Source: UBA7985 sp049612785
GTDB lineage: Bacteria > Pseudomonadota > Alphaproteobacteria > UBA7985
Direction: 5' to 3'
Assembly (NCBI GenBank): GCA_049612785.1
Contig: JBMZBW010000062.1
Location: forward strand, 1 to 14,637
Length of the DNA stretch: 14,637 nt
Below the pieces are notes generated by a model. It did not search any database, was not told where the DNA came from, and saw nothing but the letters and a program-made list of their open reading frames with translations. Below, one piece after another: positions 6,644 through 13,505 of this stretch. Both the position numbers and the translations under genes were made by a program. Each line of letters begins with the position of its first letter. The stretch's first letter is position 1.

Positions 6644-7894
6644 ATGAGCACCTCAGGCAGCGTCGCCGTCATCGGCGCAGGAATAATCGGGATCAGCATA
6701 GGGCTGGAACTGCAGAGACGGGGTTTCAGCGTCTGTCTCTATGACCGCGAAGCCTTGGAGTCCGACAGCCGGGCCAGCGCGGGAAACGCAGGTGCCTTCG
6801 CCTTCACCGACGTCATGCCACTGGCCACACCGGGGATCATGCGCAAAGCGCCGAAGTGGTTGTTTGACCCGCTCGGCCCCCTCTCCATTCCCCCGCAATA
6901 CGCGCTCAACATTGCGCCTTGGATGCTCCGGTTCTGGCGCGCAAGCCAGCCGGATCGATACGCTGCGGGCGTCGCGGCCCAGAGTGCGTTGATGGCCCAT
7001 AGCCGCACAGCGCTGGAGCGCTTGGTCGAGGACGTTGACGGGGAGGTTATGCTGCTTCGACAAGGGCAGTTGCAGCTCTATGAAGGCGTCGCAGAATTCC
7101 GCGCCACCCAGCCCGAGTGGGACTTGCGCCGCGATCACGGCATCCCCTTCGAGACCTTCGACAGCGCCGACGCTATCGCCGAAATCCAGCCCGGTCTTGA
7201 TCCACGTTTCACACACGCAGGGTTCACACCGACCTGGATCAATGTCGTAGAGCCACAAGCGTGGCGCAAACACCTTGCGCAGGTTTTTCTCAGTCGGGGT
7301 GGAACGTTTGAAACCGCAGAGATCACCAGCCTCGCACAGGATGGCGCAACGGCTGTCTTGCACACCGCTGAAGGGCCGCGAAAGGCGGACTTTGCCGTGG
7401 TCGCTGCGGGTGCCTTTTCCCATCACCTGAGCCGGACTCTGGGTGAGCCCGTGCCGCTAGAGACGGAGCGCGGTTACAACACCACCCTACCCGCTGGTGC
7501 CTTTGATCTGCGCACGCACCTTACGTTTGCGGGACATGGCTTTGTGGTGACCAGCAACCAAGGCGGTGTGCGGGTTGGTGGCGCGGTTGAATTGGGTGGG
7601 CTCAAGCTTCCGCCGAACATGCGACGTGCCGAAATTCTCCTGCAAAAGGCCAAAAAGTTTATGCCAGGACTGAACACGGACGGCGGCAGGCAGTGGATGG
7701 GTTTCCGGCCTTCCCTGCCTGACAGCCTACCGCTGTTGGATCGTTCTACAGCCGCCAGCCGGGTCATTTACGCCTTTGGTCATGGCCATCTGGGTTTGAC
7801 ACAGGCCGCAGGGACAGCCGAGCTCATCGCCGATGTGCTGACCCAGCAAACGCCAGCGATTGACCTGTCTCCTTACCGGCTATCCCGCTTCTGA
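6644..7894 (+). CDS. FAD-dependent DadA-like oxidoreductase, probable cis-4-hydroxy-D-proline dehydrogenase
   Basis: The 416-residue protein has the DAO/DadA fold. An N-terminal Rossmann dinucleotide motif reads VIGAGIIG (Gly11, Gly13, Gly16), with the acidic residue after the second strand in LYDRE. The C-terminal FAD-contact segment GHGHLGLTQAAGTAEL lies at about 379-394. DadA-type enzymes oxidise D-amino acids and pass electrons to a quinone or other acceptor rather than to oxygen. Placed directly after a 4-hydroxyproline epimerase, the likely substrate is cis-4-hydroxy-D-proline, giving pyrroline-4-hydroxy-2-carboxylate. The start ATG lies 24 bp after the epimerase stop; the ribosome binding site is weak (TTGAG). 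The gene ends 5 bp from the convergent Rieske oxygenase stop. A general D-amino-acid dehydrogenase is the main alternative. Confidence 0.87.
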   Translation: MSTSGSVAVIGAGIIGISIGLELQRRGFSVCLYDREALESDSRASAGNAGAFAFTDVMPLATPGIMRKAPKWLFDPLGPLSIPPQYALNIAPWMLRFWRASQPDRYAAGVAAQSALMAHSRTALERLVEDVDGEVMLLRQGQLQLYEGVAEFRATQPEWDLRRDHGIPFETFDSADAIAEIQPGLDPRFTHAGFTPTWINVVEPQAWRKHLAQVFLSRGGTFETAEITSLAQDGATAVLHTAEGPRKADFAVVAAGAFSHHLSRTLGEPVPLETERGYNTTLPAGAFDLRTHLTFAGHGFVVTSNQGGVRVGGAVELGGLKLPPNMRRAEILLQKAKKFMPGLNTDGGRQWMGFRPSLPDSLPLLDRSTAASRVIYAFGHGHLGLTQAAGTAELIADVLTQQTPAIDLSPYRLSRF

Positions 7895-7899
7895 ACGCG

Positions 7900-9039
7900 C
7901 TATTCCAGATCGAATCCCAGCGCTTCCATCACCATGGTCTGAAAGTGATGCACGGCGTGTTCGCTCAATTCGGTTTTACCCTTGTCGACGATGAAACGGC
8001 CTTGGTTGTAGCCTTTGGAGTACAGACCCCGTTGGACACTCTCGCACAGGCCAATATCTTCGGGCTGAAGTACATCCTTTTGATAGTCCGCCGCCTCTTT
8101 AAGCTGCGGGGTCAGAACGCCGCCCGGTGTGAACCAATCCTGATACTCTAACGTCCGCGCAGGCTCAGTCGGGTTCATTTGCAGGATCGAAAGGTTTGCT
8201 TCGCCCGGATAAATCCAGATCGTCATGTTAGGCCAGACAAAGAACCCGGCATAACCAAAGTCCACGTCACCGGGTTTAAAGCTAAAGGCTTTGCTGTCTG
8301 TCGTCCGTGGCGCGGCGGCGCATTGGGAGGAGTAGCGCTTGTGTGTGATGGTTCGGTAGGAGTTCATGTCCACCAAATCCACGAAATCCAGATGCGCTGG
8401 CGCACAGTGGTAGCATTCCAGAAAGTTATCAACGAGCACCTTCCAGTTTGATGCCACATCAAAGGTGTCACGCTGGGCAAAAGACAGCTCATCAACCGAT
8501 GGCATGTACTGCCGAATTTCGTCTTCGAGGCCGTCGAATTGCTCGGTAAAGGGCGTGGCGTCCATATCGAGATTGATCATCACCATGCCACAGAAAACTT
8601 CGAGCCGAACGGGTTTGAGCGAGAACTCACAGCGGTCGAAGTTGGCAACATTTTCTGAGTTGCGCGCGGAAACCAAGTTGCCCTGCAGGTCAAACGTCCA
8701 TGCATGATAAGGACATGTTATCAGGCTCTTACGGCCACTGCCTTCGACCAGTTCATGCCCCCGATGGGCGCAGACGTTATAGAACGCGCGCAGCTCGTTG
8801 TCTTTCCCGCGCGTGATGAACAAATTTTGTTCATGAATTTTGGTCGAAAAGAATGCACCCGGCTGGCTGACCTGGCTGACGTGGCAGGCGTAGTGCCATG
8901 TTTTGTAGAAAATCGCATCCTTCTCCAGCTCATAGACCTCAGCGCTGGTGTAAAAGCGCGCAGGCATGGTGAAGGAATGCGCCGGATCTGCGCGAAATGG
9001 CGCGTCCGTTTCTTCAAACGTCAGGATACTGGAAACCAT
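7900..9039 (-). CDS. Rieske non-heme iron oxygenase alpha subunit, betaine/quaternary-amine demethylase type
   Basis: The 379-residue protein has an N-terminal Rieske [2Fe-2S] domain with Cys90-x-His92 and Cys109-xx-His112, and a C-terminal catalytic domain. The mononuclear iron site appears in NFLECYHCAPAH (His211, His216) with the acidic ligand probably Asp328 in QPEDIGLCESVQRGL. Glu208 in ECYH is at the position of the bridging glutamate known in carnitine oxygenase CntA. This pattern marks the glycine betaine/stachydrine/carnitine group rather than aromatic-ring dioxygenases. Such enzymes oxidise N-methyl or C-N bonds using a separate flavin/ferredoxin reductase, which is not visible in the window. 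I chose ATG 9039, with GAGG about 10 bases upstream; a TTG at 9105 would add 22 atypical residues. Convergence with hydroxyproline genes suggests, but does not prove, a proline- or hydroxyproline-betaine substrate. Confidence 0.88.
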   Translation of the reverse strand: MVSSILTFEETDAPFRADPAHSFTMPARFYTSAEVYELEKDAIFYKTWHYACHVSQVSQPGAFFSTKIHEQNLFITRGKDNELRAFYNVCAHRGHELVEGSGRKSLITCPYHAWTFDLQGNLVSARNSENVANFDRCEFSLKPVRLEVFCGMVMINLDMDATPFTEQFDGLEDEIRQYMPSVDELSFAQRDTFDVASNWKVLVDNFLECYHCAPAHLDFVDLVDMNSYRTITHKRYSSQCAAAPRTTDSKAFSFKPGDVDFGYAGFFVWPNMTIWIYPGEANLSILQMNPTEPARTLEYQDWFTPGGVLTPQLKEAADYQKDVLQPEDIGLCESVQRGLYSKGYNQGRFIVDKGKTELSEHAVHHFQTMVMEALGFDLE

Positions 9040-9233
9040 TGAAATCAAGCCTCGTACACGGAATTCAAGAACCTTGACCGTGCAATAATCAATTCCCGCT
9101 CGCAATCATGAAAGTCGTGGCTATTCCATCAAAAAACCAAGGAAGCTCCACGATCACAGAGAGAAGCGAAAGAAGAACCATCGCGACACAATGACGGGAT
9201 TGCTCTTTGGCCCAGCGCTCTAGGTTATGCCCC
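9040..9233. promoter_or_regulatory. Divergent intergenic region between the Rieske gene and the SDR-photolyase operon
   Basis: This 194-bp gap must hold promoters for both divergent units. I see no convincing -35/-10 pair or strong palindrome. A TTGACC at 9074-9079 lacks a matching -10 box on the plus strand. No clear alternative sigma box of the RpoE type was found, although the photolyase could be expected to be light- or singlet-oxygen-induced. Confidence 0.35.
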
Positions 9234-9947
9234 ATGAATGCAATTGTTTTTGGGGCAAGCGGCGGCATCGGTAGCGCGCTTTGTCAGGCACTGATCTCCA
9301 GCGGCGGTTTTGACACCGTGTTTGCCGTCTCGCGCCGAGGTGTAGACTGCCGCGGCGCTGTATCGCTGGTCCATGATCAAATCGACGATGACAGCCTGTC
9401 AGACATAGCGCTCAACGTGGCAAATGCGGGGCCACTGACGCTCTGTATCAGTGCCGTTGGCATGCTATCGAGCGCCGCGACGGGCTTAAGGCCGGAAAAA
9501 ACCCTGAAAGCGCAGCACCAAACGTCGTTTGAAAGCATTTTTCACGTCAACACCATCATTCCCGGTCTGATCGCCAAACACATGATCCCGATCATGCCGC
9601 GTAACGAGCGCGCTGTTTTTGCGGCGCTATCCGCTCGCGTCGGATCGATTGCAGACAATCGGCTGGGGGGATGGCATGCCTACCGCGCGTCCAAGGCTGC
9701 ATTGAACATGCTGCTCAAGAACTACGCGATTGAGCAGAAACGGCTGTCGCCTGATTTCATTGTCGCGGGACTTCATCCGGGAACCGTAGACACGGCGCTT
9801 TCCACGCCGTTTCAACGCGGTGTCGAGGCGGAAAAGCTTTTCTCGCCAGCACAGTCAGCAAGCTACCTGCTGAATGTTATCAATCACTTGACCCCGGCAG
9901 AGTCAGGCAAAGTCTTTGACTGGCAGGGTAAGGAAATTCCAGCATGA
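9234..9947 (+). CDS. Short-chain dehydrogenase/reductase, CsgA-like
   Basis: The 237-residue protein is a classical-size SDR. The NAD(P)-binding motif GASGGIG is at residues 7-13, a structural Asn lies in HVNT (Asn106), and the active-site YRASK gives Tyr150 and Lys154 with Ser133 or Ser138 as the third catalytic residue. Arg34 and Arg35 after the second strand would favour NADP. The form lacking a long N-terminus resembles the C-factor/CsgA group. I chose ATG 9234, preceded by TAGG about nine bases away; a TTG at 9207 would add nine residues. Its stop overlaps the photolyase start as ATGA, so the two are coupled. The substrate is unknown. Pairing with a photolyase suggests a stress- or light-induced unit rather than a defined pathway. 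Confidence 0.88.
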   Translation: MNAIVFGASGGIGSALCQALISSGGFDTVFAVSRRGVDCRGAVSLVHDQIDDDSLSDIALNVANAGPLTLCISAVGMLSSAATGLRPEKTLKAQHQTSFESIFHVNTIIPGLIAKHMIPIMPRNERAVFAALSARVGSIADNRLGGWHAYRASKAALNMLLKNYAIEQKRLSPDFIVAGLHPGTVDTALSTPFQRGVEAEKLFSPAQSASYLLNVINHLTPAESGKVFDWQGKEIPA

Positions 9948-11476
9948 GCACAAAACCACAGCGCCTTGTTCTGGTGATGGGCGACCAGCTTTCGGCAGGT
10001 CTTTCATCCCTTGCCGCAGCAGACCCGGCACACGACCGGGTTTTAATGGTCGAAGTGGCTGAAGAGACGACCTATGTCCCGCACCACAAAAAGAAGATCG
10101 CCTTCATTCTCTCCTGCATGCGCCATTTCGCGGAGCACTTACGCGCTGACGGCTGGACGGTCGATTATGTTGAGCTAGACGACCCCGATAATTCTGGTTC
10201 CTTCACGGGCGAGGTGAAACGAGCCATTGAGCGGACGGGCGCAGCAGAACTGATGGTGACGCACCCGAGCGAATGGCGGGTGTTAAAGGCGGTGGAAAGC
10301 TGGTCCGATGCCTTTTCAATCCCGGTCCACATCCTGCCCGATGACCGCTTTATCAGCGATGCTGCGACCTTCACAGGTTGGGCCGAGGGCCGCAAGCAGT
10401 TGCGAATGGAGTACTTCTACCGCGACATGCGCCGGAAAACCGGCCTACTGATGCGCGGCGATGAACCGGAAGGCGGTAAGTGGAACTTTGACGCCGAAAA
10501 CCGAAAACCGGCTGGTGCCGATCTCTTCATGCCCGAGCCGCATCGCGTTGAACCTGATGCAATTACCAACGCGGTGCTGAACATGGTTGAGGACCGTTTT
10601 GGTCATCATTTCGGCGATCTTCACCCGTTCTGGTTTGGAACCACGGCGAAGGACGCAGAAGCCGCTGTTGACCGGTTCGTTGAGCACGCCTTGCCTTTGT
10701 TTGGCGACTATCAGGATGCAATGGTGCGGGGTGAAAAGTTTCTCTACCACTCGCTGATTGGACTGTATCTCAATGTTGGTCTTCTGGACCCTCTTGCCGT
10801 CTGTCGCCGCGTCGAAGCGGCCTATCACAGCGGTCACGCTCCCCTGAATGCTGTTGAAGGTTTTATTCGGCAGATCATCGGCTGGCGGGAGTTTGTTCGC
10901 GGCATTTATTGGCTGAAGATGCCCGACTACGTTGATGGAAATTTCTTCCAGACCCAGCGCCCCCTACCCGCGTTCTATTGGACAGGTGAAACCGATATGG
11001 CCTGCATGCGTGCCGCCATTACGCAAACCCGCGAAGAAGCCTACGCGCATCATATTCAGAGGCTCATGGTCACTGGGAATTTCGCTCTTCTGGCTGGCCT
11101 GAATCCACAGGAAGTTCACCAATGGTATCTGGCGGTCTACGCCGATGCTTTTGAATGGGTCGAAGTCCCTAACACCATTGGCATGACCCTGTTTGCAGAT
11201 GGCGGCGTCCTCGGATCCAAGCCCTACGCAGCAAGCGGAAACTACATCAACCGCATGTCAGACTACTGCAAAACCTGCGCTTATCAGGTCAAGCTGAAGA
11301 CCGGAGAACAGGCCTGTCCCTTTAACGCGCTTTACTGGCATTTTCTGGATCGGAACCGAGAAACGCTCGCCCCCAACCCTCGCATGGCCCAAATGTATCG
11401 AACCTGGGATCGTATGGCCGAGGACAAGCAGATTGAGACCATCAAATCTGCTGAGACCTTTCTCGCAACTCTCTAA
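9944..11476 (+). CDS. Iron-sulfur (6-4) photolyase, FeS-BCP class (PhrB/CryB type)
   Basis: The 510-residue protein belongs to the photolyase-related group with an iron-sulfur cluster. It should repair (6-4) pyrimidine dimers using FAD, light and a lumazine-type antenna. The N-terminal segment LVLVMGDQLSAGL is the usual opening. The four cluster cysteines are visible as Cys354, Cys442, Cys445 and Cys458; their spacing (88, 3 and 13) matches that of Agrobacterium PhrB. The histidine pair His369/His370 in AHHIQRLMVTGNF sits where PhrB has the His pair important for repair. The FAD-domain segment WREFVRGIYW (314-323) is also typical. Length agrees with the family. It is translationally coupled to the SDR gene upstream and is followed by a weak terminator-like stem. 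CryB-like photoreceptor activity is an alternative or additional role. Confidence 0.95.
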   Translation: MSTKPQRLVLVMGDQLSAGLSSLAAADPAHDRVLMVEVAEETTYVPHHKKKIAFILSCMRHFAEHLRADGWTVDYVELDDPDNSGSFTGEVKRAIERTGAAELMVTHPSEWRVLKAVESWSDAFSIPVHILPDDRFISDAATFTGWAEGRKQLRMEYFYRDMRRKTGLLMRGDEPEGGKWNFDAENRKPAGADLFMPEPHRVEPDAITNAVLNMVEDRFGHHFGDLHPFWFGTTAKDAEAAVDRFVEHALPLFGDYQDAMVRGEKFLYHSLIGLYLNVGLLDPLAVCRRVEAAYHSGHAPLNAVEGFIRQIIGWREFVRGIYWLKMPDYVDGNFFQTQRPLPAFYWTGETDMACMRAAITQTREEAYAHHIQRLMVTGNFALLAGLNPQEVHQWYLAVYADAFEWVEVPNTIGMTLFADGGVLGSKPYAASGNYINRMSDYCKTCAYQVKLKTGEQACPFNALYWHFLDRNRETLAPNPRMAQMYRTWDRMAEDKQIETIKSAETFLATL

Positions 11477-11488
11477 AAACTGGCAATC

Positions 11489-11523
11489 AAAGGTCTGTGG
11501 CCGCCCGAAGAACAACCTTTTTT
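11489..11523 (+). terminator. Possible weak terminator after the photolyase gene
   Basis: AAAGGT (11489-11494) pairs with ACCTTT (11515-11520), with a further TGT/ACA pairing inside after a one-base bulge and a 13-nt loop. The T-run spans 11518-11523 and partly overlaps the stem. The stem is A-T rich, so strength is doubtful. Its position 12 bases after the photolyase stop is what one would expect of a terminator. Confidence 0.35.
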
Positions 11524-11531
11524 CTGCGGAA

Positions 11532-11575
11532 CATATTAATGATCATTGATTTATAAATTAACAATCATTAATATG
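11532..11575 (+). promoter_or_regulatory. AT-rich palindromic operator overlapping a sigma-70-like promoter for the pmpAB-blh-sulP operon
   Basis: CATATTAATGAT (11532-11543) and ATCATTAATATG (11564-11575) form a perfect 12-bp inverted repeat with a 20-bp spacer that is itself nearly palindromic. An inner 10-bp palindrome, AATGATCATT, lies at 11538-11547. A good promoter is nested inside: TTGATT (11546-11551), 17-bp spacer, TAATAT (11569-11574), giving a start near 11581. A repressor on the repeat would cover both boxes. Similar operons elsewhere are controlled by the ArsR-family persulfide sensors BigR/SqrR/YgaV, so such a repressor is the likely ligand; it is not encoded in the window. Confidence 0.65.
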
Positions 11576-11616
11576 ATACTCAGCTCGTCAAGAACCAAGC
11601 TGAGGAATCGCGTTTC

Positions 11617-12048
11617 ATGGCTACTGAATTTACCCCTCTCGCCTCTCTCATCGGTGGGGGCATGATTGGATTATCGGCTACCCTGTTGATGCTGGGAGTT
11701 GGTCGGATCGCCGGTGCAACCGGGATAATGAGCGGAATTTTGTTTCCTACCAGTGGTGGCGAGTTCCGCTGGCGCTTGGTGCTGGTGGTCGGAATGATCG
11801 CAGCAGCGCCCCTTCTCGCTTTGATCTTCAACATTCGCCCCAACGTCTTACCCCCCTTTGGATTGCCACAAATCATTCTTGGCGGGCTGATCGTTGGTCT
11901 GGGCGTCTCGCTTTCCAGCGGCTGTACCTCCGGTCACGGCATCTGCGGATTGGCCCGGCTTTCGGTGCGTTCTCTGGTGGCAGTTGTCAGCTTCATGGCA
12001 ACAGGATTTGTCACTGTGTTCATTATTCGTCACGTCTTGGGAGCCTAG
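11617..12048 (+). CDS. pmpA: YeeE/YedE-family membrane protein, PmpA-like
   Basis: The 143-residue protein has about four membrane segments and is one half of a split YeeE/YedE-type sulfur-compound transporter. The conserved cysteine motif SSGCTSGHGICGLAR contains Cys103 and Cys110; related YeeE cysteines relay thiosulfate by transient hydrogen bonding, so a reduced-sulfur substrate is likely. Glycine-rich packing motifs such as GGGMIGLSATLLML near the N-terminus are typical. GAGGA lies 10 bases before the ATG. It is the first gene after the palindromic operator and is followed three to four bases later by the matching PmpB half. In Agrobacterium and relatives, pmpA-pmpB lie in BigR-regulated hydrogen-sulfide detoxification operons. 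The direction of transport (import or export) cannot be deduced. Confidence 0.85.
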   Translation: MATEFTPLASLIGGGMIGLSATLLMLGVGRIAGATGIMSGILFPTSGGEFRWRLVLVVGMIAAAPLLALIFNIRPNVLPPFGLPQIILGGLIVGLGVSLSSGCTSGHGICGLARLSVRSLVAVVSFMATGFVTVFIIRHVLGA

Positions 12049-12052
12049 AGCC

Positions 12053-12496
12053 ATGTCATTGATCTATATTGCTTTAGTCGGCCTCCTCTTTGGTTCAGGT
12101 ATCCTGATTTCCGGGATGGCAGACCCCAATAAAGTTCTGAATTTCTTTGACCTGTTTGGCACGTGGGACCCGAGCCTGATGTTCGTTATGGGCGGCGGTC
12201 TGGTGGTCAACCTGATCGGCTACCAGTTGATGTTCCGCCAGCGGTCAAAGCCTCTGATGGCTGACACCTTCCCCAAGAGCCTTCCAACAAAGATCGATGC
12301 CCGACTGGTCGGTGGTTCCGCGCTATTCGGCATTGGCTGGGGGATCGCAGGGTTCTGCCCTGGTGCCGCCATTCCCGCGCTTGGGACCGGAGCCCTTCCA
12401 CCCTTGGTTTTTGTGATTGCCGTCGGTCTTGGTATGCTGGTCTTCCGGCTAACGCTGCAACCGCGGAACCAGAAACAAGCCCCCGCCAGCGCCTGA
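12053..12496 (+). CDS. pmpB: YeeE/YedE-family membrane protein, PmpB-like (DUF6691)
   Basis: The 147-residue protein is the second half of the split YeeE/YedE transporter. It begins MSLIYIALVGLLFGSGILIS, then has the conserved GMADPNKVLNFFD (21-33), and a C-terminal GIAGFCPGAA with Cys102, the other conserved cysteine of the family. Four membrane spans are apparent at about 3-20, 42-60, 86-105 and 115-133. I chose ATG 12053, with GGGAG about nine bases upstream; an open frame extending back to 11894 overlaps pmpA and encodes nothing recognisable there. Gene spacing of four bases argues for co-translation with pmpA, and the two proteins presumably assemble as one channel. Confidence 0.85.
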   Translation: MSLIYIALVGLLFGSGILISGMADPNKVLNFFDLFGTWDPSLMFVMGGGLVVNLIGYQLMFRQRSKPLMADTFPKSLPTKIDARLVGGSALFGIGWGIAGFCPGAAIPALGTGALPPLVFVIAVGLGMLVFRLTLQPRNQKQAPASA

Positions 12497-12526
12497 TTAA
12501 CGTCGGAAGAGGAAGGAGATCGAACC

Positions 12527-13411
12527 ATGTCTAAGCAACTCGCATCAGCGACCAACCCGGAAGTCAAAGCCTTCTTTGACAAGGTTTCGAACACCATCAG
12601 TTACGTCGTGAAAGACCCAAACAGCGCATCTTGCGCGGTGATTGATAGCGTCCTTGATCTGGATTACGCCGCCGGTCGCATCGAGTACGAGAGCGCGGAC
12701 GCGATCATCGCTTACATACGATCCAATGACCTAAAGCTGGAATGGATCATCGAGACCCATGTCCACGCCGACCACTTGTCGGCTGCTCCGTACATTCAGG
12801 AAAAGCTGGGCGGCTTACTCGGTATTGGTGATCAGATCACGGTGGTGCAGGAAACCTTTGGCAAGATTTTCAACGAAGGCACGCAGTTCCAGCGCGACGG
12901 TAGCCAGTTCGACCGGCTGTTTGTGGACGGCGATAGCTACACCATCGGCACCTTGACGGCGAACGTCATGCACACGCCCGGTCACACCCCGGCTTGCAAC
13001 GTGCATCTGATCGGTGATGCCGCCTTTGTCGGCGATACCCTGTTTATGCCAGATGGCGGCAGCGCGCGGTGTGACTTCCCCGGCGGCTCCGCAGAACAGC
13101 TCTATGACTCCATACAGCGCATTTTGGCGCTACCAGACGAAACGCGGTTGTTCATGTGCCATGACTACGGCCCCGGCGGTCGAGAAATCTCCTGGGAAAC
13201 CACGGTTCGAGATGAAAAGGATGAAAACATCCACGTCGGCAACGGCAAGACCAAAGCAGAATTCGTGGCCTTTCGGACCGCACGTGATGAGCAGCTGGCC
13301 ATGCCAAAGCTCATCGTGCCTTCGCTGCAAGTGAACATGAAGGCCGGAAGCCTGCCACAGGAAGACGATAACGGGATGGCGTACTTCAAGGTGCCGATCA
13401 ACCAACTCTGA
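12527..13411 (+). CDS. blh: Metallo-beta-lactamase-fold persulfide dioxygenase (ETHE1/Blh type)
   Basis: The 294-residue protein has the MBL fold of ETHE1-type sulfur dioxygenases, which oxidise glutathione persulfide to sulfite plus glutathione in the cytoplasm. The metal motif is THVHADH (His78, His80, Asp82, His83), followed by PGH (His153), GDTLF (Asp170) and MCHDYGPGGR (His212). In this family the iron ligands are expected to be His78, His153 and Asp170. The PDGGSARCDFPGG segment (175-187) is characteristic of the persulfide dioxygenase/Blh subgroup. No rhodanese domain is attached, unlike the fused forms. A strong AAGGAG ribosome binding site lies eight bases before the ATG. Its place after pmpAB and before SulP fits persulfide oxidation with removal of the oxidised product. 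Confidence 0.92.
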   Translation: MSKQLASATNPEVKAFFDKVSNTISYVVKDPNSASCAVIDSVLDLDYAAGRIEYESADAIIAYIRSNDLKLEWIIETHVHADHLSAAPYIQEKLGGLLGIGDQITVVQETFGKIFNEGTQFQRDGSQFDRLFVDGDSYTIGTLTANVMHTPGHTPACNVHLIGDAAFVGDTLFMPDGGSARCDFPGGSAEQLYDSIQRILALPDETRLFMCHDYGPGGREISWETTVRDEKDENIHVGNGKTKAEFVAFRTARDEQLAMPKLIVPSLQVNMKAGSLPQEDDNGMAYFKVPINQL

Positions 13412-13439
13412 GGCACCGCCCAAAGCCGCCACTCCACGC

Positions 13440-13487
13440 GCCTGTCCCACTGATTTTCCCACTCTCCTTTTTTGCAGTGGGACAGGC
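13440..13487 (+). repeat. 13-bp perfect inverted repeat upstream of sulP with an alternative inner pairing
   Basis: GCCTGTCCCACTG (13440-13452) is the exact reverse complement of CAGTGGGACAGGC (13475-13487), with a 22-nt loop. A second copy of TCCCACT (13457-13463) in the loop can pair instead with AGTGGGA (13476-13482), so two hairpins compete. No T-run follows on the plus strand, so it is not a standard terminator. It ends 18 bases before the sulP ATG. It could stabilise the upstream message, lower sulP expression, or be a protein-binding site. Confidence 0.7.
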
Positions 13488-13505
13488 AAAACTGGACAAA
13501 GAAAC

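Noticed and set aside
6653..7426. Minus-strand 257-codon frame opposite the FAD oxidoreductase
   Set aside because: No recognisable motif; the plus strand has clear Rossmann and DadA C-terminal motifs.
7898..7923. Possible bidirectional terminator between the convergent FAD oxidoreductase and Rieske genes (GCGCT/AGCGC)
   Set aside because: Only a 5-bp stem with a 16-nt loop and no T-run on either strand.
9040..9105. Extended N-terminus of the Rieske protein from TTG 9105
   Set aside because: Atypical residues and a rare start; ATG 9039 has GAGG upstream and a normal family N-terminus.
11617..12496. pmpA and pmpB as one frameshifted YeeE gene
   Set aside because: Each half has its own stop, ribosome binding site and ATG, and the split PmpA/PmpB arrangement is common.
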